Source of the DNA: JBMOKU01 sp049324315
GTDB lineage: Bacteria; Bacillota; Clostridia; Peptostreptococcales; Thermotaleaceae
Reading direction: 5' to 3'
DNA: 64,000 nucleotides
Assembly (NCBI GenBank): GCA_049324315.1
Contig: JBMOKU010000055.1
Span: 1 to 64,000, forward strand
Within the stretch, counting starts at the first letter, position 1. Every line of letters starts with the position of its first letter. The position numbers and the translations under genes were made by a program. Under the pieces are notes generated by a model. The model saw only the letters and a program-made list of their open reading frames with translations. It had not been told where the DNA came from and did not search any database. Of the stretch, positions 8,862 through 17,660 are shown piece by piece.

Positions 8862-9068
8862 TTATCTATACATAATTTTATCGTAGAGTACTTCCTTTGA
8901 ACAAGAAAGCTTTCTATGCTTCGCTTCACGAATCAGCTGATCGCATAATTCCATATTCTCTTTCAGCTGCTGCTTGTTGGTCTTCAATAGCTCAAACGCA
9001 TCATAAATCTGATCAAGCAATTCCTCTTCATCCAATCTTTTGTAGCGTCTAAACATTAGGACTTTCAT
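8862..9068 (-). CDS. Small charged hypothetical protein
   Basis: The 68-aa protein MKVLMFRRYKRLDEEELLDQ... starts at ATG 9068 with GGGGGGAG 5 nt upstream. It is almost entirely helical and strongly charged (LLDQIYDAFELLKTNKQQLK), consistent with a small coiled-coil. It lies just downstream of folC on the same strand and could be the last gene of the T-box operon. No family is recognised; it resembles in size, but not clearly in sequence, the YaaL/DUF2508 small proteins. Confidence 0.6.
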   Translation of the reverse strand: MKVLMFRRYKRLDEEELLDQIYDAFELLKTNKQQLKENMELCDQLIREAKHRKLSCSKEVLYDKIMYR

Positions 9069-9135
9069 CAGGCTCCCCCCATTTCTTATTTAAATATATG
9101 CTGAAATGGGAGAAGAATATGTCCAAAAGAGGAGG

Positions 9136-10434
9136 TTACACCCTGTTTTTCAATATTGTTCGTACTTCACCAATCATATATAACGACCCGCAAAATACCA
9201 AAACATCTTCCTTGCCGCATGTGCTTATACCAGTCTCAACGGCTTCTGATATCCTTTCCCTAAGGATAGGATTTTTCCCATAGTCTTCAATGATGGATTT
9301 AAGCCTGTCTAAGGACATGGCTCTGGGATTTTGCGGTTTTGTTAGTATGACCGTATCAGCCAGAGGCATGATTTCACTTAGCATACCCTTTACATCCTTA
9401 TCCCCTAAAACCCCGATAACAAAATGAATACTTTTTCCGGAAAACAAATCCTTTAATGCCTTTGCCAGCGAGCGCATACCATGAAAATTGTGGGCTCCAT
9501 CAATTAGGATCGTGGGATTCCTTTTCATGATCTCTAATCTTCCGGGCCATGCAGCCATCTCCATGCCTTCATAAATAGCCTGCTGCGAAATCTCAACATG
9601 TCGCTGATCCTTTAACACATGTAACGCAGTTAATGCAACCGCAGCATTCCTGGTCTGATGCTCTCCTAGCAAAGAAATATGCAGATTCTCATATGCTTGG
9701 CTTTCAATGGCAATATGAAATCGCTGCCCTTCAACACTGGCATCCACCATCTGAATATTATCAACAGGAGCCCACACCAGTGCAGCTTCCTTCCTGCTGC
9801 AGACTTCTTCTATGACCTGTTTCGCACCATCACGTTGAGGATGGGATACTACAGGACAGCCAGCCTTGATAATGCCTGCTTTTTCAAAGGCGATCTTCTC
9901 TATGGTATCTCCCAAGTAGTCAATATGATCAAAATCGATGGGTGTTATAACAGAAACAAGAGGATGATCAATAACATTTGTGGAATCGCCTTTTCCACCC
10001 AGCCCTACTTCCAGTACCAAGTAATCTACCTGCTGTCGTTTAAAGTATTCAAAACCAATGGCAGTGACCACTTCAAATTCCGTGGGATGACTTTTTCCAT
10101 CCAATAGCATTTGTTCTACTTTTTCCTTTACAAAGGCCGTAATTTCACCCAAATCCTCCTTTGAAATATTGAAATGATTGATCCGTATCCTCTCAGTAAA
10201 TTCCTCTAAAAAAGGAGAAGTATATAACCCAACCTTATAGCCCTGCTTTACTAAGACAGAATGGATAAAAGATGAAGTTGAGCCTTTACCATTGGTGCCT
10301 GCAACATGAATGACCTTAAGCCCTTTATGGGGATTCCCCATCAGTTCCAACAAATAAGTAATATTCTCTAACCCCAATTTACTGCCGAACTTATAAATAC
10401 CATGGATATAATCTAATGCTTCTTGATAATTCAT
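9136..10434 (-). CDS. folC: Bifunctional dihydrofolate/folylpolyglutamate synthase
   Basis: The 432-aa Mur-ligase-fold enzyme shows the P-loop HVAGTNGKGSTSSFI (residues about 43-57), YTSPFLEEFTERIRIN, the folate-loop region DSTNVIDHPLVSVITPIDFD and the C-terminal ILIDGAHNFHGMRSL. It adds glutamate to dihydropteroate and to reduced folates using ATP, in the cytoplasm. It follows valS closely with one intercistronic hairpin, so it probably shares the T-box-controlled transcript. valS-folC is a common gene order in Firmicutes. Length and motifs are complete. Confidence 0.95.
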   Translation of the reverse strand: MNYQEALDYIHGIYKFGSKLGLENITYLLELMGNPHKGLKVIHVAGTNGKGSTSSFIHSVLVKQGYKVGLYTSPFLEEFTERIRINHFNISKEDLGEITAFVKEKVEQMLLDGKSHPTEFEVVTAIGFEYFKRQQVDYLVLEVGLGGKGDSTNVIDHPLVSVITPIDFDHIDYLGDTIEKIAFEKAGIIKAGCPVVSHPQRDGAKQVIEEVCSRKEAALVWAPVDNIQMVDASVEGQRFHIAIESQAYENLHISLLGEHQTRNAAVALTALHVLKDQRHVEISQQAIYEGMEMAAWPGRLEIMKRNPTILIDGAHNFHGMRSLAKALKDLFSGKSIHFVIGVLGDKDVKGMLSEIMPLADTVILTKPQNPRAMSLDRLKSIIEDYGKNPILRERISEAVETGISTCGKEDVLVFCGSLYMIGEVRTILKNRV

Positions 10435-10483
10435 ATCTTATCCTCCAATTTGACCTGCAGTTTCATCAAAACCTGGAACTGCC

Positions 10484-10507
10484 GGATCAAATATGACCCG
10501 GCAGTGT
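10484..10507 (-). other. Intercistronic hairpin between valS and folC
   Basis: ACTGCCGG / CCGGCAGT form a GC-rich stem with no T-run behind it. It is more likely an RNA stability or processing element than a terminator. Confidence 0.45.
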
Positions 10508-10511
10508 ACCT

Positions 10512-13172
10512 TTATTTCATTTTGCTCTTCATATGTTCCAGTCTTTCTAAGACTTTGTCCATCATCTCTTGATAATCTGCTCTTTTTGCTTCTTCTTCAG
10601 CAATAACTTCTTTCGGCGCTTTTGCTAAAAACCCTTGATTGGATAATTTACCATTCACTCTTTTTAATTCATTTTCCAGCTTTGATTTTTCCTTTTCTAG
10701 ACGACTGATTTCCTTCTCAAAATCAACAAGGTCATCAAGGGGTAGGAAAATCTCTGCACCGGCAATAACCGCAGACATAGCGTCTTCCGGTATATCCGTC
10801 TTTTCTGTCTTAAGAATCACTTCGGACGCGCCAGCAAGGGTAATGAAGTATTCCTTCCCTTTCTCCATGGCTTCAAATCCATTAGAGGCTGCAACAATGA
10901 TTACTCTAGCTTTTCTCGACGGAATTACATTCATCTCTGCACGGATATTCCTGATGCTTCGGATACCCGCCATGATTAATTCCATTTGCCCTTCTTCCTT
11001 TTCAAAAGTCAGATCAGCATCATATTTCGGCCATTGAGAAATCATGACGCTTTCATCCTTCGTTGTGGGTAGATGCTGCCAGATTTCTTCCGTAATGAAA
11101 GGCATAAACGGATGCAGGAGTTTTAATATATTTTCTAATACTTCCGTCAACACATAAAGAGCTGTTTTCTTTGTAGCTTCATCTTCTCCGTAAAGTCTTG
11201 GCTTTACCAATTCAATGTACCAATCACAATATTCACTCCAAATAAAATCGTATACCTTTTGAACAGCCATTCCCAGTTCAAACTTTTCAAGATTTTCCGT
11301 AACCTCTTGAATGACGCCATTCATTCTGGAGAGAATCCATTTATCTGATAATGTTAAACCTTTCATAGCTGTTTCCTTATCAAAGGATTGTTCTGTTAAG
11401 TTCATCATAACAAAACGTGTAGCATTCCACAGCTTGTTAGCAAAATTTCTACTGGCCTCTACTCTCTCCATATAGAAACGCATATCATTTCCCGGTGAGT
11501 TTCCGGTTGCCAATGTCATTCGCAGGGCATCTGCACCATACTGGTCAATAATATCTAAAGGATCAATACCATTTCCCAGAGATTTGCTCATTTTCCTACC
11601 TTGAGCATCTCTTACCAAACCATGAACAAAAACATACTTGAATGGAATGTCATTCATTTGCTCTAACCCAGAGAACACCATTCGAACAACCCAGAAGAAA
11701 ATAATATCATACCCTGTAACCAGTACATCTGTAGGATAGAAATATTGTAGATCTTCTGTTTTTTCCGGCCATCCCAGCGTTGAGAAGGGCCATAATGCAG
11801 AGCTAAACCATGTGTCTAATACGTCCTCATCCTGTACCAGGTGTGTACTTTGACATTTGCTGCATGCTTCAGGCAAGCTTCTGGCAACGATCAGTTCACC
11901 GCAATCCTGACAATAATAGGCTGGTATTCTATGTCCCCACCACAGCTGTCTGGATATACACCAATCTTTTATATTTTCCAGCCAATGCAAATATATCTTG
12001 GTGAAACGATCGGGAACAAATTGAAGTTTACCATTTTTTGAAACTTCGATGGCCGGCTTTGCAAGTTCTTCCATCTTTACGAACCATTGATCCGACAATC
12101 TTGGTTCCACCACCGTACTACATCTGTAACAGATACCCACATTATGCTGATGCTCTTTTATATGCATTAAGAATCCCTGTTCTTCCAAATCCTTAACCAA
12201 GGCTTTTCTACATGCATATCGATCCATCCCTGCATACTTTCCGGCATGCTCATTCATCGTTGCATCATCATTCATTACCGTAATTTGTGGGAGATTATGT
12301 CTTAAACCTACCTCAAAATCGTTTGGATCATGGGCAGGTGTTATTTTTACTGCCCCGGTACCAAATTCTTGATCCACATAATCGTCGGCGATTACCGGTA
12401 TTTCACGGTTCACAATTGGTAAAATCAGTGTTTTTCCAATGAGATGCTTATATCTTTCATCTTCAGGATGTACAGCCACCGCTGTATCCCCCAGCATCGT
12501 TTCCGGTCTTGTTGTGGCAATTTCAACATATTCTGATGAATCCTTGACCGGATATTTGATATGCCAGAAATGGCCTTGCTTTTCTTCATGTTCTACCTCT
12601 GCATCGGAAAGGGAGGTTTTACAATCCGGGCACCAGTTAATCAAACGGTTACCCCGATAAATATATCCTTTTTCGTAAAGCTGGATAAATACCTCCGTTA
12701 CGGCCTTGCTGCAGCCCTCGTCCATGGTAAATCGCTCTCTTGACCAATCACAGGAATTCCCTAGCTTTTTCATTTGCTCTACGATTCGTCCGCCGTATTC
12801 TTCCTTCCAGGCCCATGCTCTTTTCAAGAAGCCTTCTCTTCCTACTTCCTGCTTCGATAAGCCCTCTTCCTTCTGAATCTTCTCAACCACTTTAACCTCT
12901 GTGGCTATACTGGCATGGTCTGTCCCTGGAAGCCACAAGGCTTCATATCCCTGCATTCGCTTCCAACGAATAAGGATATCCTGCAGCGTATGATCTAAAG
13001 CATGGCCCATATGAAGCTGGCCTGTGATATTGGGTGGAGGCAAAACGATACAATAAGGTTCTTTATCTGGATTAACTTCTGCTCTAAAGTAATTGTTTTC
13101 TAGCCAATAGTCATATACTCTTTTTTCAAACTCCTGTGGATTATACGTCTTTTCTAAATTTCTTATTTCCAT
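10512..13172 (-). CDS. valS: Valyl-tRNA synthetase
   Basis: The 886-aa class I synthetase has the HIGH-type motif PPPNITGQLHMGHALD near residue 46, the editing-domain segment ATTRPETMLGDTAVAVHP, a zinc-binding pattern (YCQDCGEL ... CSKC) and the signature GRKMSKSLGNGIDP. A C-terminal coiled coil (FEKEISRLEKEKSKLENEL) is typical of ValRS tRNA binding. It charges tRNA-Val with valine and edits mischarged threonine. It lies downstream of a T-box leader and a 73-aa gene, so expression should rise when uncharged tRNA-Val accumulates. All expected domains are present. Confidence 0.98.
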   Translation of the reverse strand: MEIRNLEKTYNPQEFEKRVYDYWLENNYFRAEVNPDKEPYCIVLPPPNITGQLHMGHALDHTLQDILIRWKRMQGYEALWLPGTDHASIATEVKVVEKIQKEEGLSKQEVGREGFLKRAWAWKEEYGGRIVEQMKKLGNSCDWSRERFTMDEGCSKAVTEVFIQLYEKGYIYRGNRLINWCPDCKTSLSDAEVEHEEKQGHFWHIKYPVKDSSEYVEIATTRPETMLGDTAVAVHPEDERYKHLIGKTLILPIVNREIPVIADDYVDQEFGTGAVKITPAHDPNDFEVGLRHNLPQITVMNDDATMNEHAGKYAGMDRYACRKALVKDLEEQGFLMHIKEHQHNVGICYRCSTVVEPRLSDQWFVKMEELAKPAIEVSKNGKLQFVPDRFTKIYLHWLENIKDWCISRQLWWGHRIPAYYCQDCGELIVARSLPEACSKCQSTHLVQDEDVLDTWFSSALWPFSTLGWPEKTEDLQYFYPTDVLVTGYDIIFFWVVRMVFSGLEQMNDIPFKYVFVHGLVRDAQGRKMSKSLGNGIDPLDIIDQYGADALRMTLATGNSPGNDMRFYMERVEASRNFANKLWNATRFVMMNLTEQSFDKETAMKGLTLSDKWILSRMNGVIQEVTENLEKFELGMAVQKVYDFIWSEYCDWYIELVKPRLYGEDEATKKTALYVLTEVLENILKLLHPFMPFITEEIWQHLPTTKDESVMISQWPKYDADLTFEKEEGQMELIMAGIRSIRNIRAEMNVIPSRKARVIIVAASNGFEAMEKGKEYFITLAGASEVILKTEKTDIPEDAMSAVIAGAEIFLPLDDLVDFEKEISRLEKEKSKLENELKRVNGKLSNQGFLAKAPKEVIAEEEAKRADYQEMMDKVLERLEHMKSKMK

Positions 13173-13190
13173 ACTGCCACTCCTCTCACA

Positions 13191-13412
13191 TTAATCAATT
13201 ATTAGCCAATCAATTATTTGCATAAATTCTAGAAATTTCGGGATATCGCTGTTTAGTACGATCATTGTACCTATCAATGCCATCACAAAACCCAGCAGCT
13301 TTATGAAAATCTCCTTATGCTCTATTGTAAACCGCATCTGTTGGGAAATATACTTAGAACCATAAACCAATACCGCTCCTATTATCAGAAACAGCAGTCC
13401 TATGATGAACAC
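13191..13412 (-). CDS. Small two-helix membrane protein between T-box and valS
   Basis: 73 aa from GTG 13412, behind GGGGTGAG. It has two hydrophobic helices, FIIGLLFLIIGAVLVYG (2-18) and FIKLLGFVMALIGTMIVL (36-53), joined by a short charged loop. No family is recognised. It is the first gene after the T-box terminator and ends 19 nt before valS, so it should be co-transcribed and respond to valine starvation. Whether it has any link to translation or amino-acid transport is unknown. Confidence 0.7.
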   Translation of the reverse strand: MFIIGLLFLIIGAVLVYGSKYISQQMRFTIEHKEIFIKLLGFVMALIGTMIVLNSDIPKFLEFMQIIDWLIID

Positions 13413-13434
13413 AAACTCACCCCTTTTTTTACAT

Positions 13435-13690
13435 TAAAAAAACCCTTCATCCTAAGCTAAGGACGAAAGGCTTATTTCGCGGTACCACCTTAATTCCGGA
13501 AAACCATCCGGCACTCTACAATGATAACGGAATTAATCCGGCTGAGTTTACGATAATATCTTCGACCCAGCAACTCTGAAGCTACCTTCAATCATACTTG
13601 TCTAAGAAATCTTTCAGCCTTAGGATTTCTCTCTCTAAAGACAGCCCCTGATTTACTCCTCTTCATCTTTGTTTTTGAATGATGCATTTT
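13435..13690 (-). promoter_or_regulatory. T-box riboswitch leader (valS operon)
   Basis: The minus strand carries the diagnostic T-box AAGGTGGTACCGCG (13478-13491). It is followed by a terminator hairpin (13443-13470) and seven T residues (13436-13442). Upstream lies a stem I region with AGAGAGAGAAATCC. The base of stem I can pair GAGT with ACTC, placing GTA, a valine codon, at 13549-13551 as the likely specifier. The leader would bind uncharged tRNA-Val and favour antitermination. The T-box and terminator are seen directly; the specifier is inferred from position. Confidence 0.93.
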
Positions 13691-13696
13691 CCATTA

Positions 13697-13724
13697 ATTA
13701 TATACAAATTCTTATAAATGTCAA
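13697..13724 (-). promoter_or_regulatory. Sigma-A promoter of the T-box/valS operon
   Basis: Perfect TTGACA (13719-13724) and TATAAT (13697-13702) with a 16-bp spacer. It places the start of transcription just before the T-box leader. Confidence 0.85.
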
Positions 13725-13756
13725 GGTATGACAAAAACATTTTGCTATTTCCCAGA

Positions 13757-13924
13757 GCAAAAGCATTTTATGCATTGAAAATCAAATGAAATGCTTTTGT
13801 TCTTTCCCAGGGAACTAATAGTTCCCTAGGACGCTTCGCTGTGACCCTCCAAATATTGGACATAAGGGGGAATCCCCCTTAACAACCCCCTATCTAGGAA
13901 ATTCAACACCATAATTTCCTAGAT
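13757..13924. repeat. Cluster of four unrelated inverted repeats
   Basis: Within 170 bp lie CAAAAGCATTT / AAATGCTTTTG (about 13757-13799), CCAGGGAACTA / TAGTTCCCTAGG (13807-13830), AAGGGGG / CCCCCTT (13864-13880) and TATCTAGGAAATT / AATTTCCTAGATA (13891-13924). No gene is present. The sequence could be a decayed mobile element or stacked protein-binding sites. Confidence 0.5.
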
Positions 13925-13934
13925 AATCAAAAAG

Positions 13935-13953
13935 AGCTATCGATCGATAGCCC
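13935..13953 (-). terminator. Terminator of the PRC-barrel gene
   Basis: On the minus strand GGCTATCGATCGATAGCTC is followed by TTTTTGATT. It directly follows the PRC-barrel stop codon. Confidence 0.75.
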
Positions 13954-13959
13954 CTTCCG

Positions 13960-14673
13960 TTAGTTTACATTAATGGTTAGTTCCATGAATTTTCCTGCTT
14001 GTTCTACTTTCTCTATTAATTCTTCTGTCACGGTTTGTCCTTCAAAGGCTAAAACAGTATCACCATCCATGATCAGGTTTGTTACCTCTCTACCTAAAAG
14101 GTATTCCCTCTGTGATTTTTGTATGGCTTCTGCGGTATCTAAAAAGCTGGTCTCATCTTCAACTTTTTTCTCCTTACCCAATACTTCCTCGATAGATGCC
14201 ATAAGTTTATCATGGATTTCATGTTCTACTACTGTGATATCCTTTCCAAAGGTGATCACAGAATCAGAAGACATAAATTTCGATACGCCGTCTTTGAGGA
14301 TTTCACAACCGATTATTTTTCCGCTTTCTTCATCTACAAACAACTCACATACAACACCTAAATTTTTACCCTTTTTAGTAAATACCTTGGACTGGACGAT
14401 ACTTATATTTCTATTTAACAATTCAACCACGCGAGAATCTTTTTGGGCGTCCATGACAAGGTTAGACGTCTCAATCATCAAAGCTTCGTCGCCAATACCC
14501 ATAATTTTGCTCATGGCAACGATTTTTACCTGAAGCAATGTTCTATCGTCAACAACAAAATATTCTATTTTTCTGCCTTCAGGATCAATAACAACACTTT
14601 TAATTTTGCCGGCTTCTTGACCATCACAAACACTAATAATTGGAAGACTGATGATTTCTTTCAAGCTTTTCAT
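13960..14673 (-). CDS. PRC-barrel domain protein
   Basis: The 237-aa protein has two PRC-barrel modules. The first (about 1-75) begins MKSLKEIISLPIISVCDGQE and contains GKIKSVVIDPEGRKIEYFVV. The second (about 90-165) contains VFTKKGKNLGVVCELFVDEE. The C-terminal tail, LLGREVTNLIMDGDTVLAFEG, resembles the end of clostridial sporulation-associated PRC-barrel proteins. The fold, first described in photosynthetic reaction centre H subunits and RimM, mediates protein or RNA contacts. The precise role is unknown. Confidence 0.8.
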   Translation of the reverse strand: MKSLKEIISLPIISVCDGQEAGKIKSVVIDPEGRKIEYFVVDDRTLLQVKIVAMSKIMGIGDEALMIETSNLVMDAQKDSRVVELLNRNISIVQSKVFTKKGKNLGVVCELFVDEESGKIIGCEILKDGVSKFMSSDSVITFGKDITVVEHEIHDKLMASIEEVLGKEKKVEDETSFLDTAEAIQKSQREYLLGREVTNLIMDGDTVLAFEGQTVTEELIEKVEQAGKFMELTINVN

Positions 14674-14694
14674 ACCATGAAACCTCCTAAATAA

Positions 14695-15456
14695 TTAACT
14701 CTGTAATATCATTTCAACTTGTTTCATTTGAACTGTAGTAAGTTTTGCTTTATTCTGATGAATAAAGCAATATAAAATATTTTCTGCTTGCTTTTGCTGC
14801 TTCATCTGTAAGTATATTTTTGAAATACGCATACAGCTTTCAAAGGACATGTTTACATCACTTGATTGTTTTAATGCCTCCATGTAATTCATCAAAGCAG
14901 AAGGGTAATTTCCATATTTCTCTTGCCATATACCCTCTTGATAATAAAAGGTTTCATCTTTTATCACGCTTTCTTGGCTGCTTGTAAAAACATCATTTCC
15001 TTTTTGATCGGCAAAATCTGCATACATAGGATCAAAAAACTCACCTATGACACACTCTTCTTCGTAACCGCTTTCTACCTCTACAATAAGTTCAGGTTCA
15101 CTACAGCTATCATTTTCCAGATCCGTCCTTTGATCCATATGGGAAGGCGTATCCGTCATATCCGTTAATATTATGGGACGAATCTCCGCTGCTTTCTGTG
15201 GAGAAAAAGCTCTAGAAACAAATGCAAATGCAATGGTATTTCCCAATATAAATGGCGCAAACTTGCTGCTATTAATTAGCATGAAATAGAGAGCCAATAT
15301 AAAAAGATAAATAATCACAGCGTTTCTAAAGCTGTAGTTCATGGCCACAAAGGGAAAAGAAAAACCAGTGGTTGTACCTAAGAAGGTACTGTTAACAAAT
15401 AGCTTCTTATCAATACCGATTTTATAAAATAGCAAATGATAAGAAAAATACAGCAA
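14695..15456 (-). CDS. Membrane protein with C-terminal TPR-like region
   Basis: The 253-aa frame starts at TTG 15456. It has hydrophobic N-terminal segments (FPFVAMNYSF, IIYLFILALYFMLIN, FILGNTIAFAFVSRAF), an acidic linker and a helical C-terminus resembling tetratricopeptide repeats (YPSALMNYMEALKQ, then MRISKIYLQMKQQKQAENIL). The open frame extends upstream through GIVLLIISVNC towards a GGAGG near 15497. No standard start codon sits in frame behind that site, so the true start, or a sequencing frameshift, is unresolved. It precedes the PRC-barrel gene by 21 nt. Function is unknown. Confidence 0.65.
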   Translation of the reverse strand: MLYFSYHLLFYKIGIDKKLFVNSTFLGTTTGFSFPFVAMNYSFRNAVIIYLFILALYFMLINSSKFAPFILGNTIAFAFVSRAFSPQKAAEIRPIILTDMTDTPSHMDQRTDLENDSCSEPELIVEVESGYEEECVIGEFFDPMYADFADQKGNDVFTSSQESVIKDETFYYQEGIWQEKYGNYPSALMNYMEALKQSSDVNMSFESCMRISKIYLQMKQQKQAENILYCFIHQNKAKLTTVQMKQVEMILQS

Positions 15457-15604
15457 GCAATTGACAGATATAATTAGCAGAACTATCCCAACTCGATCCC
15501 TCCAATCTATTCATATAATGTAATGAAGTACCGTCATTTTTCTACATATTCCATTCATTTCCTCTTAGTTTTGACAAAGATAAGAAATACAGGAATAAAG
15601 TACT

Positions 15605-15768
15605 AAAAAAAAACAAGCTATAAGTCCTATAGCCTGTTATCATTCGATATTACCAATTTTGATCGTCATAATCAGAAGCTTTTTATCCTCACCAAAATGG
15701 CCTGTTAAGACCTACCCTGCTTGGCGCATCTTCCTTACTTTGCATTCGAAGTTTGCTGCCCAACGTTA
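15605..15768 (-). ncRNA. Candidate structured RNA with intrinsic terminator
   Basis: The gap starting right at the 115-aa gene's stop codon is not coding, yet it is unusually structured on the minus strand. A first domain pairs TTGGGC with GCGCCAA around an inner CTTC/GAAG. A second pairs CCATTTTGGT with ATCAAAATTGG. A terminator follows (CAGGCTATA / TATAGCTTG, then nine T). It could be a 3'-UTR-derived or independent small RNA. No known RNA family was identified by eye. Confidence 0.4.
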
Positions 15769-16113
15769 CCTAATAATTCTAAATGAATATCTTTTGTTTA
15801 AATAGTCAACCAATTGTTTCACCATATCAATATGATTGCTGTTCAATACATCCCATTCCTTCTTATAATTTGCAAATATATACCGTTTAACTTTTGTGCT
15901 TGGAATGTATCTGTTGCCCCCTTGCTCAATAATGTCCTTATAAACACAGAGTCGTGCAACCCGCCCGCTGCCGCTTTGCAAATCCATGGCATTGATACCA
16001 TGCTCTACTTCCTCTCTATGAACAAGGGCATACCACAAGTATTCATCGATTCTTCCTTTAACATACCCGTTTTTATAATACTCATCATCAATAATAATAT
16101 TATACCCTTCCAC
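15766..16113 (-). CDS. Hypothetical 115-aa protein
   Basis: A soluble 115-aa protein from GTG 16113, with a weak GAGTGGTGG upstream. It contains EEVEHGINAMDLQSGSGRVA, a Cys-containing strand RLCVYKDIIEQGG and a basic C-terminus with a terminal RIIR. No signal peptide or membrane helix is visible. No family is recognised. It is followed directly by the candidate structured RNA and its terminator. Confidence 0.6.
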   Translation of the reverse strand: MEGYNIIIDDEYYKNGYVKGRIDEYLWYALVHREEVEHGINAMDLQSGSGRVARLCVYKDIIEQGGNRYIPSTKVKRYIFANYKKEWDVLNSNHIDMVKQLVDYLNKRYSFRIIR

Positions 16114-16250
16114 AAAAAACCACCACTCTTTTCATCAAGAAATTCTCTCTTATACAATTTGTATGCTGTACTATATATTAGTTTATCCATTTCATAATAT
16201 TTTTTTCATATTTTCATATTCTTTACTTACTTTAGCCATGAAATGAGAAA

Positions 16251-16274
16251 AGATAGGCGATCATACGCCTATCT
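16251..16274 (-). terminator. Terminator of the 46-aa gene
   Basis: AGATAGGC / GCCTATCT arms with a short loop are followed on the minus strand by TTTTCTC. Confidence 0.75.
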
Positions 16275-16278
16275 CTCA

Positions 16279-16419
16279 TTAAGATACCTTCTGTAGAAAC
16301 TCTTTCTTATATTTTGTCAGTTCACAATATTGTTCCTGCGTGATCCGTCCCTCCATCAAAAGCAAATCGCAGAATTCAACAAATTTCTTTGTCAAAGAAA
16401 TCAATTCACTATGATCCAT
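16279..16419 (-). CDS. 46-aa small protein, paralogue of the 63-aa protein at 39.5 kb
   Basis: Minus-strand frame from ATG 16419, with GGAGGA 7 nt upstream. The protein starts MDHSELISLTKKFVEFCD and ends ELTKYKKEFLQKVS. Over 40 aligned positions about 23 are identical to the product at 39489-39680, including ITxxQYxEL and YKxEFLQKV. The shared helical pattern (two amphipathic helices around a short GxIT turn) argues for a real family of small proteins. Function is unknown; a spore or regulatory role is only a guess. A terminator follows the stop codon. Confidence 0.7.
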   Translation of the reverse strand: MDHSELISLTKKFVEFCDLLLMEGRITQEQYCELTKYKKEFLQKVS

Positions 16420-16617
16420 CCCACATTCCTCCATGCGTTGTAGTTTCGATTTTTCTACATTATACGCAAGTTGAAGGAAAATTATTCCTAAAAATATGGG
16501 GAGTTTTGATTTCTTTCTACAAATTATTTAATTATGTTTATATTTGTAACCAATTAAAATCCTTAGAATATAATGGCAGTATAGCCACATGACTAAAATA
16601 TTTTGGAGGGATTTTCT

Positions 16618-17622
16618 GTGAAAAAAGCAAAAGGTATCGCCATTTTGCTTTCTTTCTTCATACTTCTTTCACTGGTAGGTACAGGATGTGGAGAGAAAGC
16701 ATTAACAAAGGTCAAAGTTGCTGAAGTAACCCATTCCGTATTTTATGCACCTCAATACGTTGCCATTACAGAAGGATTTTTTGCAGAAGAAGGATTGGAA
16801 ATCGAGCTGATTAATGGTCAAGGTGCAGACAAAACCATGACCGCGCTGCTATCTGATCAGGTAGACATCGGCTTTATGGGACCAGAGGCATCGGTATATG
16901 TTTATAATCAAGGGAAAGATGATTATGCCGTTAACTTCGCACAGTTGACACAGCGTGACGGTTCTTTCCTGGTAGCCAGAGAACCTATGCCCAACTTTAC
17001 CTTCGATGCGGTTAAAGGAAAAACCATCATTGGTGGTCGTAAGGGCGGTATGCCCGAAATGACATTAGAGTATGTACTTAAGCAAAATGGTATCATCCCC
17101 GGTGAAAACGTCAATGTACGTACAGATATCCAATTTGCTGTTATGGCTGGTGCCTTTACAGGCGGAGAAGGCGATTACGTAGCATTGTTTGAGCCGGTTG
17201 CCTCTTCTTTAGAAAAAGAAGGGAAAGGATATATTGTCGCTTCCATCGGTGAAGCAGGGGGATATATCCCATATACCTGCTACAGCGCTAAGAAAAGCTA
17301 TATCGAAGCAAAACCTGAAATTATCCAGAAGTTTACCAATGGAATTTACAAAGGCATGAAATGGGTTGAGACCCATTCTGCAGAAGAAATTGCAAAATCC
17401 ATAGCTCCTCAATTCCCTGATGCCGATTTGGAAATCCTGACAAAGGTAGCAGAACGATATAAGGCGCAAGATACATGGAAAGCTGACCTTGTTCTTACTG
17501 AGGATGGATTAAATCATATGATGGATATCATTGAGCTGGCAGGTGAGCTGGATAAACGAGCGCCATATGACAAAATCGTCGTAACCAAATTTGCTGAAGA
17601 AGCTATGAAAAACATTAAATAA
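16618..17622 (+). CDS. NMT1/SsuA-type ABC substrate-binding lipoprotein
   Basis: 334 aa from GTG 16618 behind GGAGGGATTTTCT. A lipoprotein signal (VKKAKGIAILLSFFILL, then VGTGC) leads to a periplasmic-binding fold of the NMT1/THI5-like family: HSVFYAPQYVAITEGFFAEE, QGADKTMTALLSDQVDIGFM, and GGMPEMTLEYVLKQNGI. It should capture a small organic ligand (nitrate, sulfonate, pyrimidine or similar) at the cell surface. No permease or ATPase is adjacent. The ATPase-permease pair at 63.1-64.0 kb belongs to the matching transporter class. A TATAAT at 16569-16574 is the likely -10 element. Confidence 0.88.
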   Translation: MKKAKGIAILLSFFILLSLVGTGCGEKALTKVKVAEVTHSVFYAPQYVAITEGFFAEEGLEIELINGQGADKTMTALLSDQVDIGFMGPEASVYVYNQGKDDYAVNFAQLTQRDGSFLVAREPMPNFTFDAVKGKTIIGGRKGGMPEMTLEYVLKQNGIIPGENVNVRTDIQFAVMAGAFTGGEGDYVALFEPVASSLEKEGKGYIVASIGEAGGYIPYTCYSAKKSYIEAKPEIIQKFTNGIYKGMKWVETHSAEEIAKSIAPQFPDADLEILTKVAERYKAQDTWKADLVLTEDGLNHMMDIIELAGELDKRAPYDKIVVTKFAEEAMKNIK

Positions 17623-17632
17623 TGAATGAATA

Positions 17633-17660
17633 GGCCCACGGAAAAAGTGGGCTTTTTCTT
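17633..17660 (+). terminator. Terminator of the binding-protein gene
   Basis: GGCCCAC / GTGGGC hairpin followed by TTTTTCTTT. Confidence 0.8.

Noticed and set aside
9679..10107. 142-aa plus-strand frame inside folC
   Set aside because: It lies wholly opposite the complete folC gene and shows no start signal or domain.
13973..14533. 186-aa plus-strand frame
   Set aside because: It is antisense to the PRC-barrel gene, Ser/Thr-rich in the manner of a shadow frame, with no ribosome site.
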